DNA of 64,000 bases from Notamacropus eugenii (GCF_028372415.1 NC_092875.1:28527712-28591711); one strand, 5' to 3'. Shown: positions 23,115-34,145, counted from the first letter of the stretch. A program made the numbers and translations. Notes: generated by a model from the letters alone, not told the origin.

Positions 23115-24150
23115 TATTCTCTAAAAAAAGAAAGAAAGAAATGCTTGCTTCCTTGTTCCCTTTCCCTCTCCTACTTGCAAACTATACCAGTAAATGTATA
23201 AATCCTTTATTATTCTACTAAGTTGGAGGGGCTTTGAGTATAGGTCCCTATAGGCCATCTGCCTTGTGTCTAGAAGGCTCTTTACAAGATTTGTTGCAGA
23301 GGGGTGAAATGTTTGGCCCCAGCATATCCTGATGACCAACTACAAAGCATAGAGGGGCCATAATATTCCATAGTGGAGGGGATGCCCCTACCAACCAGGT
23401 CTGAGATGCTGCTAGTCTAAAGAGCCTTGGGCCCAATTTCATGGATTCTCTCAGATTCCTAACAAATGCAGACTCCTTGGTAGGGCTCTTTCTTCTGGGC
23501 CATGTAGGAAGGTTTTCCTGGAAATGCCTAGATACTGGGGTTGAATAGCACCATAGGGACACCTGACTGAGTAGTCATCTGTTTACCATAGGTTTATAGC
23601 CCAAGTTCCTTGCCTCCCCCTGTTTGGTTTGGGGTTTTGTTTTCCTTCCCATTATTCCAGAACTAACTAAGCAAAGCGTGACACTGGGGAGCAGGGAAAC
23701 AAAAGACATTTTTTTCTTACAAAAACAGTAAGTGCAGAAAACCCAGCTGACAGCTCTCAATACTGAGGTCACCCAGTGTGGTGAGAAAGTACTGAGTAGG
23801 AGTTGACAAGCTATGACAAGTAGGCTGCCATGTTTCCCAAGTGCTCCCAGTTTGGTTGTGACCAAGCCAAAAACATTTTAGTGAAAGAAACAGTAGAATC
23901 TAACTTTTGAAAAAAATGTTCCAAATCATCTCAAGCTCTTTCTCACCATTCTCTTGTTAATGTTAATCTCAGTGACCCCAAATGTGTAATTTGGGTTTTC
24001 CCCTTTTCCCAGACAATTATTTTGGGTGAAGGAAGAGAAAATAAATGTGGGAAATGGGTAAACTCCAAGCTGGCCAGAGTACAAACCAAGAGAAACCAGT
24101 GTTTTAAGGAGGGTATCCTGGAGAAAGATCTTTAGCCTAGAGAAAGCTAT
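23115..24150. other. Intergenic, no recognised gene or repeat
   Basis: Moderately GC unique sequence with a short (AAAG)n at its left edge. The - strand frames at 23248-23562 and 23575-23865 are open for about 100 codons each but show no motif, and nothing supports splicing or promoter signals. Confidence 0.4.
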
Positions 24151-24154
24151 GCCC

Positions 24155-24290
24155 AATGACTTATTATCCCTGTGACCTTGGGCAAGTCACTGAATCTCTG
24201 CCTCAGTAGTCTTAAGTGTAAATGCTGGCTTAGAAAAGATGACCTCTAAGACCCTATCTAGCTTGGAACCTGAGATGCTGTCGTTGTAAA
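24155..24290 (+). mobile_element. MIR fragment
   Basis: GTGACCTTGGGCAAGTCACT, AGATGACCTCTAAGACCCTA and TCTAGCTTGGAACCTGAGATG. Confidence 0.65.
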
Positions 24291-24412
24291 ACTCAAGCTC
24301 TCTCTCTCAAATTCTTCTCTTTCTGAGCAGAGACATTTGCTTTAAATTCATCCACAGTGGGGCATTTAAAAGACAAATGCTTGAATAAAATTACCAGGAG
24401 ATATTTCTCTCC

Positions 24413-24657
24413 CAGTGAGGTGCTACAGTGGATAGAGCACTGGGCCTAGTCAGGAAGACCTGAATTCAAATTCAGCCTCAGACACTTACTAGCTGTGTGA
24501 CCCTGAGTAAGTCACTTAATCCCGTTTGCCTCAGTTTCCTCATCTGTCAAGTGAACTGGAAAAGGAAATGGCCAACTACTCCAGTATCTCTGCCAAGAAA
24601 ACCCCAGATGAGGTCTCAGATAGTCAAACATGACTAAAAAACAACTGAACAACAATT
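24413..24657 (+). mobile_element. Mar-1-type CORE-SINE, near full length
   Basis: GTGGATAGAGCACTGGGCCT, CACTTACTAGCTGTGTGACC, GCCTCAGTTTCCTCATCTGT, ACTCCAGTATCTCTGCCAAG, and a tail ending AAAAACAACTGAACAACAAT. One of the best-preserved copies in the window. Confidence 0.92.
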
Positions 24658-24914
24658 AAGAAGGAACAAAAATTGCTTTAATGTTAATGGTTTCATCTTT
24701 CAATGATCAAATGAGACAATTTGTAAAAGTGCTTAAATGAAGTGTCTGGCATGTGGTAGCTGTTTAATTAATAATTCTTCCCCTTTCCTTTCAGAATTAA
24801 GCTTTCTGATTCACTGACAAATGTTACTCTTTAACAGCAGCCTGGTATATGGTTTTCCAACCAGCATTTTCAAAACCATTTGTGCATCACAGAAATAACC
24901 ACTCTAAAATGGAA

Positions 24915-25100
24915 GGCGCCTCTGGTCTTGAGTTCAGAGCTGAATTCAAAGGGCAGCCCCAACACTTTCTAACAGTGTGACCTTGGGCAAGTTATTGTAC
25001 TTCTATGAACCTCAGTTTCCTCAGCTGTAAAATGGGGACAGTTATGTGGGCAAAGGTTGTTGTGAAGAGAGCCCTTTACATATCTTAGCAAGCTAAGTCC
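24915..25100 (+). mobile_element. MIR SINE
   Basis: GTGTGACCTTGGGCAAGTTA, ACCTCAGTTTCCTCAGCTGT and AAAATGGGGACAGTTATGTG. Confidence 0.75.
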
Positions 25101-25222
25101 GAGCTGTTGCGGTCATTCTTGGTGAGTTGTGGCCTTCCAAGATATTCCATCCTCCTTAGGCTCTTTTTTATAAGGGTGAAGGGGGCAGAATCAAGATGGA
25201 GAAAGGAAGGAGAATGGCAGGA

Positions 25223-25262
25223 GTGTATGTATGTATGTATGTATGTATGCATGCATGTATCT
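25223..25262. repeat. (GTAT)n microsatellite
   Basis: Seven GTAT units followed by two GCAT variants. Related TATG runs recur to about 25335. Confidence 0.9.
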
Positions 25263-25364
25263 GTAAATTAAATAGAACATTGGTATATATGTATGTAGAA
25301 ATATAACATGGGAATGTATGTATGTACGTATGTGTATTAAATATAACACAGGTAGCATCAAGTT

Positions 25365-25601
25365 GGGGCAGCTAGGTGGTGCAGTGGATAGTGTACCAGG
25401 CTTAGAATCAGGAATATCTGAGCTCAATACGGTCTCAGACACTTTTAGTAGCTATGTGACCAATTAACCCCTATTTGCCTCAGTTCCTCATCTATAAAAT
25501 GGGGACACACTGGAGAAGAAAGTGGCAAACCACTCCAGTATGTTTCCAAGAAAACCCATTACATAGGGTCAAATACAACTGAACAGCTCAACAACAAAAC
25601 C
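25365..25601 (+). mobile_element. Mar-1-type CORE-SINE, near full length
   Basis: GGGGCAGCTAGGTGGTGCAG and TGGATAGTGTACC head; CAAACCACTCCAGTATGTTT and CAACTGAACAGCTCAACAAC tail. Confidence 0.92.
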
Positions 25602-25607
25602 ATCAAG

Positions 25608-25667
25608 TTATATAGGTACAAATACACATGTGTATACATATATATACATATATGTAATGTATACATG
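25608..25667. repeat. TA/CA-rich low-complexity tract
   Basis: ACACATGTGTATACATATAT-type alternating purine-pyrimidine sequence. Confidence 0.8.
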
Positions 25668-25868
25668 CTATTGTTCAGCCATTTCAGTCATATCCAACTC
25701 TTCATGACCCCATTTAGAGTCATTTCCAATGGATCCATTTTGTCAGGTAATCAGAGGTTAAGTGACTTGCCCAGGGTCACACAGCTAGGAAGTATCTGAA
25801 GTTGAATTTGAACTCAGGTCTTCCTAACTCCAGGCCCAATGGTCTATCCACTGAGTCACTAGTTGTCT
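25668..25868 (-). mobile_element. Mar-1-type CORE-SINE
   Basis: TATTGTTCAGCCATTTCAGT, TTCATGACCCCATTTAGAGT, GACTTGCCCAGGGTCACACA and TCTATCCACTGAGTCACTAG in reverse orientation. A few dozen bases are missing where the tail meets the core. Confidence 0.88.
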
Positions 25869-25871
25869 CTT

Positions 25872-26010
25872 ATACAAACATACATACAAACATATATATA
25901 TGTGTGTGTGTATACACACACACTATATATACATATAATATATGTATATATGCACATATATGTATGGGCATATATTCACATATATATGAATATATACACA
26001 CACACACAAC
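25872..26010. repeat. (TA/TG/CA)n microsatellite
   Basis: ATATATATGTGTGTGTGTAT and CACACACACTATATATACAT blocks: alternating purine-pyrimidine, able in principle to form Z-DNA or cruciforms. Confidence 0.9.
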
Positions 26011-26082
26011 TTACTACAGGTTCTTATAGCTATGTTGAGATATGGAGAACCCATGACTAATGAAGTATAAAGTCAGCAATAC

Positions 26083-26433
26083 TTATGTTACATTTCTGAA
26101 AATGCTTTGCTCTTCTGTCTTGTCTTCTTTGTACAAAAGGCTGAAGGAGAAGAAGTGGATGCTTTGAGCTGTGGCTTGCTCTAGGGGTCCCACTGTCCCC
26201 TTGGTGTTATCCAAGTAGCCTGTGTGCCACAGACATCTCAACATCATCACCATGATGGAAGCCTGGTAGATAACAAGCACCCTCTCCCCATGTCTTAATG
26301 GCCTCACCCCAAAAGAATCCTCAAACTTGTTCCCTGATCTGATGATTGATGGGATGTTGTGGGAAAGATTCTTCAAGTATTTGGGGGTAAAATCTGACTG
26401 GCAGAAAATGGATAGCTCTAATTTATTAAACAA
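26083..26433 (-). other. Unrecognised 116-codon open frame
   Basis: Starts with ATG and reads through ordinary-looking composition (no low-complexity bias), containing NLSHNIPSIIRSGNKFEDS and GVRPLRHGERVLVIY. I do not recognise it. It may be chance, an old pseudogene, or part of an unidentified retroelement. It lies between microsatellites, with unassigned sequence to its right (26434-27050). No function is proposed. Confidence 0.15.
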
Positions 26434-27054
26434 ATTATGAACACCTGCTGATGTCAGAGACTTCTGAGAGGGGATGGTATTCTCTCAAGACTGAGAACAG
26501 CTATTGAAAACAAGAGGTGGTTTCTGGATGACATGGGAGCCAAAGGGATGCAGCATTCTTGGGGGCTTGATCCTTCTCCACAGCTTTTGCTGACTGTGGG
26601 TTGTCTCCTAGTTTAGCTGCAGCCTGTGAAGAATGAACTGACTCTGAGATCCCTGGGAAAGGTATTCACAGAAAGGAGACTGAAATCTCCAAGGAAACTC
26701 ATTGCCTTCCAACTTACATCCCCCCTTCAGAAACCCTGACTATTGCTGGACATTCCTGCCAGGCTGATCCAGAACTTGGTATCGGTAAAGGAACTAGGAT
26801 CTTTAGGGGAAAATGTCCCAATTCCCACTTTACCTTGAATTTTCCTTATTAGAAGGATGGAGGAGGCAAAGACCACTTAAAATTTTCTGTCTCCTCCTGA
26901 TGGTCCTACTTTCAGTCTATCTCCACCCCACCAGAAACTTGGATTTTATTTATGGATTCCCATACTCTGGTAGATAAATTTTTGCCTTATCTTCCAGTGG
27001 CCCAGGCCTCCACATCACCATGCCCCCGTGCATGAACCCCGCCCCCCCCATCTT

Positions 27055-27178
27055 CCAGCCCCTTTGTATATATTGCCTTTGGCAAGTTCATGGAGGACAG
27101 GGACTATCTTGCTTGTACTTATATCCCTACTGCTTAGCACAGTGCCTAGCACAAAGTAAGAACGTAATTAATGCTCAG
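27055..27178 (+). mobile_element. L2 LINE 3' end
   Basis: GGACAGGGACTATCTTGCTT, CTTAGCACAGTGCCTAGCAC and GTAAGAACGTAATTAATGCTC: sense L2 terminus directly abutting a tetranucleotide array. Confidence 0.75.
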
Positions 27179-27179
27179 T

Positions 27180-27385
27180 TTATCTATCTATCTATCTATC
27201 CATTCATCCATCCACCCACCCACCCATCTATCCATCAACCCCACCATCTATCTGCCCATCTATCCATCCACCACCCACACCCTCATCCATCCATCAATCC
27301 ATCATCTACCCACCAACACATCCATCCATCCATCCATCCATCCATCCATCCATCCATCCGTCTATCTATCTATCTATTTCTCCAC
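27180..27385. repeat. (ATCT)n/(ATCC)n compound microsatellite
   Basis: TATC units grade into CATC and CACC units and back again. It starts right at the L2 3' end, so it probably grew from the L2 terminal repeat. Open frames here (SIHPSIHP) are artefacts. Confidence 0.95.
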
Positions 27386-27749
27386 CTTTCTATCTTTCAT
27401 CTATCTCTGTTTTCCCAGACACTTATTTTTGCTGCCATAGATCTCTCTAATGCTAACATTTTGTAATTGTGTGCCTTTTACTCCAAGTATTTTGCTCCTC
27501 AGTGGATCTGTTCCCTCCCTAGCAGAACTCAAGTCCTATCCACACCTCTTCATCCAATGCCACCTTTGTCCATGTCCTTCCTCCCATAAATCTTTCTCAG
27601 AGGAATTCAAGTGAATTGAAACTTTAACTCTTCAGAACCTGTGAAATTGCATTTCATAGGAATAGTATTACCAGAAACTATTGATGGTTTTTTAAAAAGG
27701 TCTTTCAAGAAGAAGGGCCATTAAAAATACAATGCAATCCAAATGCAAT

Positions 27750-29100
27750 CCAGTCTGCTTGTTTGCTCCTATTCAATTGTGTGTCCAATTCTTTGATTAA
27801 CTTCTATGTCTTTCCAAGATATATGTACCAATAGATAAGTACACTATGGTGTGCCCCATCCAACTTCATGTCACAATCTGGACAACAAGCATTCTTCATC
27901 CATTTGTTTTTTCTCATTCCCGCATTGATTGTCAGGCCAAACTCTCTTAATTGGTCATTTATCTCATTTAGGAGGCTCTCAGTCTTCTAAGTATTGATGC
28001 AATATGCTCAATGTGATAGACAGGAACAAAGCCCTCTGCCATTTGCGCTTCACCTTGAACATTCTTCATGATGGTGGCAAGTTGCATTGCTTTTGGTGAA
28101 CATGCCTACCCGTTTTATGTCTTGCTTGATATTAATAATCAGAAGGTAATCAAAATGACCTCATTCCATCTTTCAGGGAATTATGTATGATTTTTAACAA
28201 ATTCATCAGAAACACTTTATTGGATGAAAGTCTTCAAGGCAACATTTTACTCTACCACATCAAATGCCAACAACAATTGTCATATTTTCACTACACCCCT
28301 CAATTAATGCTGTGAAAGATATAGTGTGGTATTGAATATAATTTGCAAAAATCTGCCTCTTTCCTTCTCATGTTTTCATCAAAGAGATCCATTTTACTTG
28401 TCTAAGCTATTCCAACAAAGTTCTATAGAGAGGAGAAAGTGGTCATATGATTTGGAAGTGATTCAAGTTTTCTTGAAAGGGCTTTCTTAAGTAATAGTGA
28501 TGATGATGGTGGTGGTGGTGATGACACTGATGGACAGAATATTTTCTAAGCATTTGTTATATTCCCCTCTTAATTATCTTATGTCACTTCCAGCACCACC
28601 CTCCCACTCTGTGTAAACTTGGGCCCATCTAGTTATTGTTCCTTTCTTTGATTTCTTTCTTGCCATTTCTGCTTCCTTATAGACATATCAAGCACTGTGA
28701 TATTAGAATTTAAATGTAATGGCTGTACTGGTCGTTGATGGAAAAAATTGATTATTACAGAAATTTTCATCCATTTTAATCTATTTGTTATCTTTCCAGT
28801 TTCATCCTAAATAGACATGGATCCATGTGGCTTAATGGGGTCTCTTACCAAACTTTTCATAAACTCTTCCACTTGCTGTTTTCTAAAGTAACATTGTTCA
28901 CAAAACCCTTCTCCATCCTCCTCCACATGATCTTATAAACATTCTAAACCTTATATTGTCTTTTATTACAATATCTGGTCTACTTGATAAGAAGATCAAA
29001 TGGTTGCTGGCTAAGGTATTTTCCTGTCTCTTCCTCATTATGTTAATTGATTTTTGAACTTCAGTTTTCTCATTGAAGTCCTTTTGCATTGGTGGTGTGA
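27750..29100 (-). mobile_element. RTE/BovB-like LINE, degenerate (antisense)
   Basis: Read on the - strand, 28270-28240 gives TFDVVE, which resembles the reverse-transcriptase 'AFD.VE' block of RTE elements. The order of weaker matches on either side (a basic Lys/Arg-rich segment at 29089-28898, and post-active-site text near 27960-27840) is consistent. Frames are broken throughout. RTE-type LINEs are the presumed source of the enzyme that moved the Mar-1 SINEs. Boundaries and subfamily are uncertain. Confidence 0.5.
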
Positions 29101-29194
29101 TAGTACGTAACCAAGATAGAAATTGAATTAAGTAATATTGTCAAAATCAAATGAGATAATACTTGTTTTTTTAATTAGCTGAGCACAATGTTTT

Positions 29195-29450
29195 TCACTC
29201 ATTCAGTCATGTCTGTCTCTTCATGACCCCATCAACCATACATAGTATGCCAATACTGTTCATGGGGTTTTCTTGACAAGGATACTGGAGTGGTTTGACA
29301 TTTCCTTCTACAGTAGATTAAGGCAAACAGAGGTTAGATGACTTGCCCAGGGTAACACAGCTAGTAAGTGTCTAAGGTCCAATTTGAACTCAGGTCTTCC
29401 TGACGCCAACCCCAGTGCTGTATTCATTGAGTCACCTACCTCTCTCCTAC
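29195..29450 (-). mobile_element. Mar-1-type CORE-SINE variant
   Basis: TTCACTCATTCAGTCATGTC, TTCATGACCCCATCAACCAT, CATGGGGTTTTCTTGACAAG, then AGATTAAGGCAAACAGAGGT (CORE) and GAACTCAGGTCTTCCTGACG. It shares the 'CATCAACCATA' and 'TAGATTAAGGC' variant with the copy at 61.92 kb, pointing to a subfamily. Confidence 0.85.
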
Positions 29451-29699
29451 CTGGCACGTAGTAGGTGCTTAATGAATGCTTATTCTCTCCTTCCCCGTGT
29501 CTGTTCTTTAATCCATTTTCTAGTATCAATAACTTATGTAAATAGGTCAGATTTGAGTTATTTTTAATTGCATGCCATATGTTCTCATTTTTATTCTTTC
29601 TTCTACTATGATATTGATTGTTTTTCTTTGCAGTTACCAGTTGATGGTCTGACAGTAACAAGGAAATTTGGAAAAGAGGGCTATTCGGGAAAAAATAAT

Positions 29700-29945
29700 G
29701 AGTTCAGGTTGGATATGCTGAGTTTAAGGTGTCTGCTTGATATCTAGTTCCAGATGTCTGAAAGGTCGTTGGAGCTGCAAAGTTGAAGGTCAGTATGGCA
29801 GTTAGGGCAGGATATGTGGATTTGAGAGTTATCTGAACTGAGAGGAAAATTGTCTCCATGAGAGCTGGTGAACTCCCCAAACAATATGGTGTAGAAGAGA
29901 AGAGGGCCCAGGACAGTGCCCAATGGGACACCCACAGGTGGTGGG
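29700..29945 (-). mobile_element. L2 LINE reverse-transcriptase fragment
   Basis: On the - strand, 29935-29744 reads VPLGTVLGPLLFYTILFGEF and DNSQIHIS, matching the L2 reverse-transcriptase block 'VPQGSVLGPLLF...' and the strand following the active-site aspartates. Frameshifts are present. The same part of L2 appears again at 40.74-40.96 kb. Confidence 0.8.
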
Positions 29946-30159
29946 CGTGACCTGGATTTATTCAGTATGTTTCTTTGTTTTACATATTGTCACAACCAAA
30001 GCATTCACTCCCAAGGTACAGGCTCTGGGGGATAAGCCTGTCTGGACTCAGATGCAGTCTGGTCCTCAAAACACAAGCAATATGTCCCTGGGACAGCACT
30101 CCAAACCTTTTCAGCTTGGTCAAACCTGACAAAGCTTGCATAGCCTTTGAGAAATCTGG

Positions 30160-30260
30160 CTGTCTCCCTACATGGGTGACCTTGGGCAAGTCACTTCTTT
30201 CAGAGCCTCATCTGCAAAATAAAGGGGTTGGACCAGATGACTTCTGAGGTCTCTTCAATT
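30160..30260 (+). mobile_element. MIR fragment
   Basis: GTGACCTTGGGCAAGTCACT, GCCTCATCTGCAAAATAAAG and CAGATGACTTCTGAGGTCTC. Confidence 0.65.
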
Positions 30261-30340
30261 TGTCTCTATCATCCCATGACCTCCTGTCTGTCACTATCAT
30301 CTCATGACCTCCTGTCTGTCTCTATCATCCCTTGACCTCC
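30261..30340. repeat. 28-base minisatellite, about 2.9 copies
   Basis: Units starting at 30261, 30289 and 30317 (TGTCTCTATCATCCCATGAC and variants), with three or four substitutions between copies. It begins at the end of a MIR fragment. Confidence 0.9.
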
Positions 30341-30529
30341 ACCACAGAAGTCAACAAAGTGGGACTTCAGAGTGTGCTTCTATCTACATCTTACCTACCA
30401 CTAGAAAATTCCAGGTAACCCCACTTTACAGAAAAGGAACTCAACACACAAAATTATAAGGATTTACCCAAGATCACATACATCTCCTGAATTCCATTTT
30501 TCACTTGATCACTCCTGGGACCAACATCT

Positions 30530-30720
30530 TAGAATAGTGCAGAGAATGCTGACTTGTATTCAGGAAACACAAGTTCAAGTTTTACTTCAGGCACTTAATA
30601 ACTGTGTGATCTTGGGTAAGTCACCTTTATCCCCCTGAGCCTCAAAATCTTTTGCTGAAAAAAGGGATGATAATGCTCCTAAATCTGTTCATGGAGAGAG
30701 CTTCATACACCTTAAACCAC
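30530..30720 (+). mobile_element. MIR SINE
   Basis: GCACTTAATAACTGTGTGAT, CTTGGGTAAGTCACCTTTAT and GGGATGATAATGCTCCTAAA in order. Confidence 0.7.
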
Positions 30721-30899
30721 CATAGAATCACAATTTGTTCTAAACAGGCATACCTAATCCAGAACAATAGTAATCTTCTTAAATAAATACCATAATATAC
30801 ACATATAGATATCTGATATTTGACATTTATAGATATAGATATTTGAATATCCATTCAAAATTGAGGAGAAGGGAAGTTTATTGAGGATCATCGATTGAA

Positions 30900-31095
30900 A
30901 GTTGGTAGAGACCTCGATGGCTATCCAATACAACCCATTAATCTTACAGAAGAGGAAACAGATATACAGATGAGGAAACTGTGGCCCAGATAGATGAGGG
31001 GCTCAAAGTCCCACAGCTAGTCAGTGTCAGAGCTGTGATTCACACCCAGATCCTTTGATTCCAACTCTAGTCAATTTCCTGCTGTGCCATTTCCA
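30900..31095 (-). mobile_element. MIR SINE
   Basis: AATCTTACAGAAGAGGAAAC, with a duplicated AGATGAGGAAACTGTGGCCC segment, GTCCCACAGCTAGTCAGTGT and TGCTGTGCCATTTCC at the head. Confidence 0.75.
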
Positions 31096-31251
31096 TTAGC
31101 AATGGTGGTCCCCAACAATGAAGAGGCTGTTTAATCTCAAGGACTGGGAAGGTGATGAATAAATGCCATCTGCCCAAGTTACTGACTGTTGTGTGCAGCA
31201 GCTTAGCTCAAAGGTTAAATGTTTACTCTGAGGCAGCATGGTTCAGTGCTT

Positions 31252-31330
31252 GGAGTTGTGGCTGCTGTTCACCCTCCATTCTCAAAGAGGACCGTGATAT
31301 CAGAGAGGTGAAGCCATGATGTGCAAAAGG
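31252..31330 (-). mobile_element. Fragment with the same tail as the LINE at 47.9 kb
   Basis: CCATTCTCAAAGAGGACCGT followed by GATATCAGAGAGGTGAAGCC. It resembles the reverse complement of the LINE end near 47920 and the 21.34 kb SINE tail. Confidence 0.55.
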
Positions 31331-31398
31331 AGAGAAAACAGATTCAAGGAGAAAGGAAAGGCTTTCAGGATGATAATATGCAAAACTGATGCTTTACA

Positions 31399-31520
31399 GG
31401 TCAAGTCAACAAGCGTTTATTGGGTACTAACTATGTGCCAGGCATTGTGCTAAGTACAGAGTAATACAAAGAAAGGCAAAAAACAAGGTGTTTGCCCTCT
31501 AGGAGCCCACATGTTAATCC
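31399..31520 (-). mobile_element. L2 LINE 3' end
   Basis: GTCAACAAGCGTTTATTGGG, ACTATGTGCCAGGCATTGTG and CCCTCTAGGAGCCCACATGT. Confidence 0.8.
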
Positions 31521-31568
31521 AAGCCTTAGAGTGCTGTATGTCAGCTATCATCAGTAGTATTACCACTA

Positions 31569-31798
31569 GGGGCAGCTAGGTGGTGCTATAGAGTGCAGAG
31601 CTCCAGACCTAGAGTTCCAGAGTTCAAATCTGGCCTCAGGCACTAGGCAAGTCACTTCACCCTGTTTTACTCAGTTTCCCCATCTGTAAAATGAGCTGGA
31701 GAAGGAAATGGCAAACCGCTCCAGTTTCTCTGCCAAGAAAACCCCAAATTGGGTCACAAAGAGTCTGACACGACTGAAAAACAATTAAACAACAACCC
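31569..31798 (+). mobile_element. Mar-1-type CORE-SINE, near full length
   Basis: GGGGCAGCTAGGTGGTGCTA head, AAAATGAGCTGGAGAAGGAA, GAAAACCCCAAATTGGGTCA, and tail GACACGACTGAAAAACAATT. Short deletion in the CORE. Among the least diverged copies here. Confidence 0.93.
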
Positions 31799-31799
31799 C

Positions 31800-32790
31800 A
31801 AATCAGTCCTTGTGAATAAATGCCAAAATCTCCCCCACCCAGAAAAGGATGCTACCAGTTTCCGCAACCTTCCCGGGACCCATATGCTCAAGCCCATCTA
31901 TACTGATTCATATCCATGCAGATCATAACCCACCCACAGTCCGTCCTGTGTGATCTTTTCCTCCCATACAGTCCCCCCAGAGCATCCATCCAATGACCTA
32001 GAAGCCTTCCTCACTTTCTCATAATGTCTTGCAGACACCAGGCAAGCTCACAGTAGCCCATCAGTGGTCTCTTACTCTTACCACATGGCTAACCCATCTC
32101 TTTTTCCAATCACACATTTCTTAGATGACATCCTCTGCTCTCTGTTACTAATTGATTACAGGTTGCATCCTGCTCCCCTGAGCCTCTCCTCTGAGTTAAA
32201 TTCATTTTCCAGTCTTCAGACTCTAGAATTCCAAGACTCTTGGCCCAGGACACACACTAGGGATAAAGTGAATGAAATCATCCCACGTGGCCTAGAGCCA
32301 TACTTATCCGCAGCAAGTGGCTATTGTCAAGCCTGATAAATTATATGGAATCAGATTTGTTTTTTGTCTCCACACCAGCCTGATGGAGAAGAGTGGGGGA
32401 GGGAGGAAAGAAGGCTGCATTCTCAGGCCCCCAGCCCTACATCTACCTAAAACAGGCTCCAGAGCTGACATCCACAGTGATATCACCCACAGTTTTTAAA
32501 TCATGCTGCTGCCTACAGCGCAATTTCTGCTACAAAAAAAGATGTCTTTTGGGGAAAAGCTCCACTCCCCAAGTGAGGGACTTCGCTCTTCTTGGAAGCC
32601 AGGAGTCTCAGGAGGAGTGCTGGAGCTGCTTCGGTGGATGAGACCTGCCTTCTGGTCAGTATCTGCTTAAATGATGGAAGAAGAAGAAGATGCCAGGGAG
32701 CAGGCTCTTGGCCTTTCTCCAGATCCCTTGGTGGATATTGGGGATGGGATGAAATTAGTGCCTTTGGCTGGTTTTCTCTTTAAACAACTA
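31800..32790. other. Intergenic, nothing recognised
   Basis: Unique-looking sequence. Open frames of 60-90 codons overlap on both strands and show no family features. Confidence 0.4.
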
Positions 32791-32794
32791 GTGA

Positions 32795-33110
32795 GAGGCA
32801 GTATGGTATAATAGGTAGAGATAATGGTTAGCCTCCAAGCTAGAGAGATCTGAGTTCAAGTCCCAACTCCAGCATGTGCTGTCTGTGTGACCCTGGGCAA
32901 GTCACAATTTCTTAATACCCTAGGCAACTCTCTAAGATAGGGATTGGCAAATTATGATATGGAGGCCAAATCTGAATGGTCACCTGTTTTTTGTATGGCC
33001 CTGCCAAGCTCACGGTGGTTGTTATTTGACTTGTGAGCTACTGTTTGCTGACCCCAGCTCTGGGACAATAAATTGCAAAGAAGGTACCGACCTACACTGA
33101 TAGATAAAAG
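32795..33110 (+). mobile_element. MIR/THER-type SINE split by a hAT-like element
   Basis: Left part: GGCAGTATGGTATAATAGGT, GAGTTCAAGTCCCAACTCCA and GTGACCCTGGGCAAGTCACA up to CTCTAAGA (32930-32937). The right part resumes with CTCTGGGA (33058-33065) and ATAAATTGCAAAGAAGGTACC. The join is explained by the insertion at 32938-33057. Confidence 0.75.
32938..33057. mobile_element. Small non-autonomous hAT-like DNA transposon
   Basis: A 120-base element with imperfect terminal inverted repeats (TAGGGATTGGCAAA at the left, TTTGCTGACCCCAG at the right), the wording of hAT-Charlie-type ends. It is flanked by an 8-base imperfect target-site duplication (CTCTAAGA/CTCTGGGA). Eight-base duplications are the hAT hallmark. 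No transposase. Confidence 0.7.
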
Positions 33111-33299
33111 GACTTTTTTCACCTGAGAGCTCCCTATGTCAAAGAACTCACAGGCCCTTCTCTTTAAGTAAGATTTATTTAAAGGATTCAGTGACCACTG
33201 AGGTTCCTGTCTCTCTAAGAGGACCTACCTCAAACAATCAGACTCATGGTAAAAGGAAGAAAACCATGGGGCTAACTGTCAGAAGATCTAAGTTTTATC

Positions 33300-33538
33300 C
33301 AATCTCTTGTTCCATCATTTTTCAGTCATGTCTGACTCATTGTGACCCCATTTGGGGTTTTCTTGGTAGAGATAGTGGAGTGGTTTGCTATTTCCTTCTC
33401 CAGCTCATTTTACAGAAGAGGAAACTGAGACAAATAGGGGTAAGTGATTTGCTCAGGGTCACACAGCTGGTAAGTGATCGAGACCAGATTTAAACTCAGA
33501 TCTTCGTGACTCTATCCACTATGGCACCACTTAGATGC
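33300..33538 (-). mobile_element. Mar-1-type CORE-SINE, near full length
   Basis: TTTTCAGTCATGTCTGACTC, GACCCCATTTGGGGTTTTCT, AGCTCATTTTACAGAAGAGG, GCTCAGGGTCACACAGCTGG, and head ending CACTTAGATGCTCC. Confidence 0.92.
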
Positions 33539-33539
33539 T

Positions 33540-34145
33540 CCACTAACTGTGTTACATTGGAAAAGTCATCCCTCATCTCTGGGCCTTTGTTTGCTCATAT
33601 GTAAAATGTAGAGTTGGATTAGGTCAAGGTTCTTAATCTAAAGTCTACAAATTCTTTTAAAAATGATAACTGAATTTCAGTATAATTGATTTCCCTGAAA
33701 ATCCTCTGAGTTTTATTCATGTATTTAAAAAGGTCATTCTGAAAAGGGATCCATCATTTTCACCAAATTGCTGAAGGGAGCCATGATCTAGGAAGGTTCA
33801 AAACACTTGGTGAAATGATCATTAAGGTGGCTTTCAACCAACCATTCAGAGTTTAGTTCTAAAAGTCTACAAGCCCCTGACTCTTGTAGGATGGGGTAGG
33901 AGTTCTTCAGACAACGATAGAGTCAAGTTTGCTTTTTTCAACAGCTGTCTCCTCTCAGCAAGAGCACTTAGCCCATGCCTTGGTTTCTCATTGTGTCAGT
34001 GTATGGCCAGAGACCCCAAAGCTAAGGGGCATCTCTTCTAGCACTCTCACCTTCTTTAGACCCCAAGGTACTTGCCCCGAAATTTCTAACCCTGCTGTAT
34101 TCATCAGAGATGAGGGGAAGAAATCCTTAAAGAACATGGAAGGAA
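33540..34145. other. Intergenic; MIR tail at about 33545-33640, rest unrecognised
   Basis: The left part (CTCATCTCTGGGCCTTTGTT, ATGTAAAATG) looks like a worn MIR end. The remainder is unique-looking. Confidence 0.4.

Noticed and set aside
27180..27385. Regularly spaced repeat that might look like a CRISPR array
   Set aside because: Simple tetranucleotide repeat in a mammalian genome; no spacer structure.
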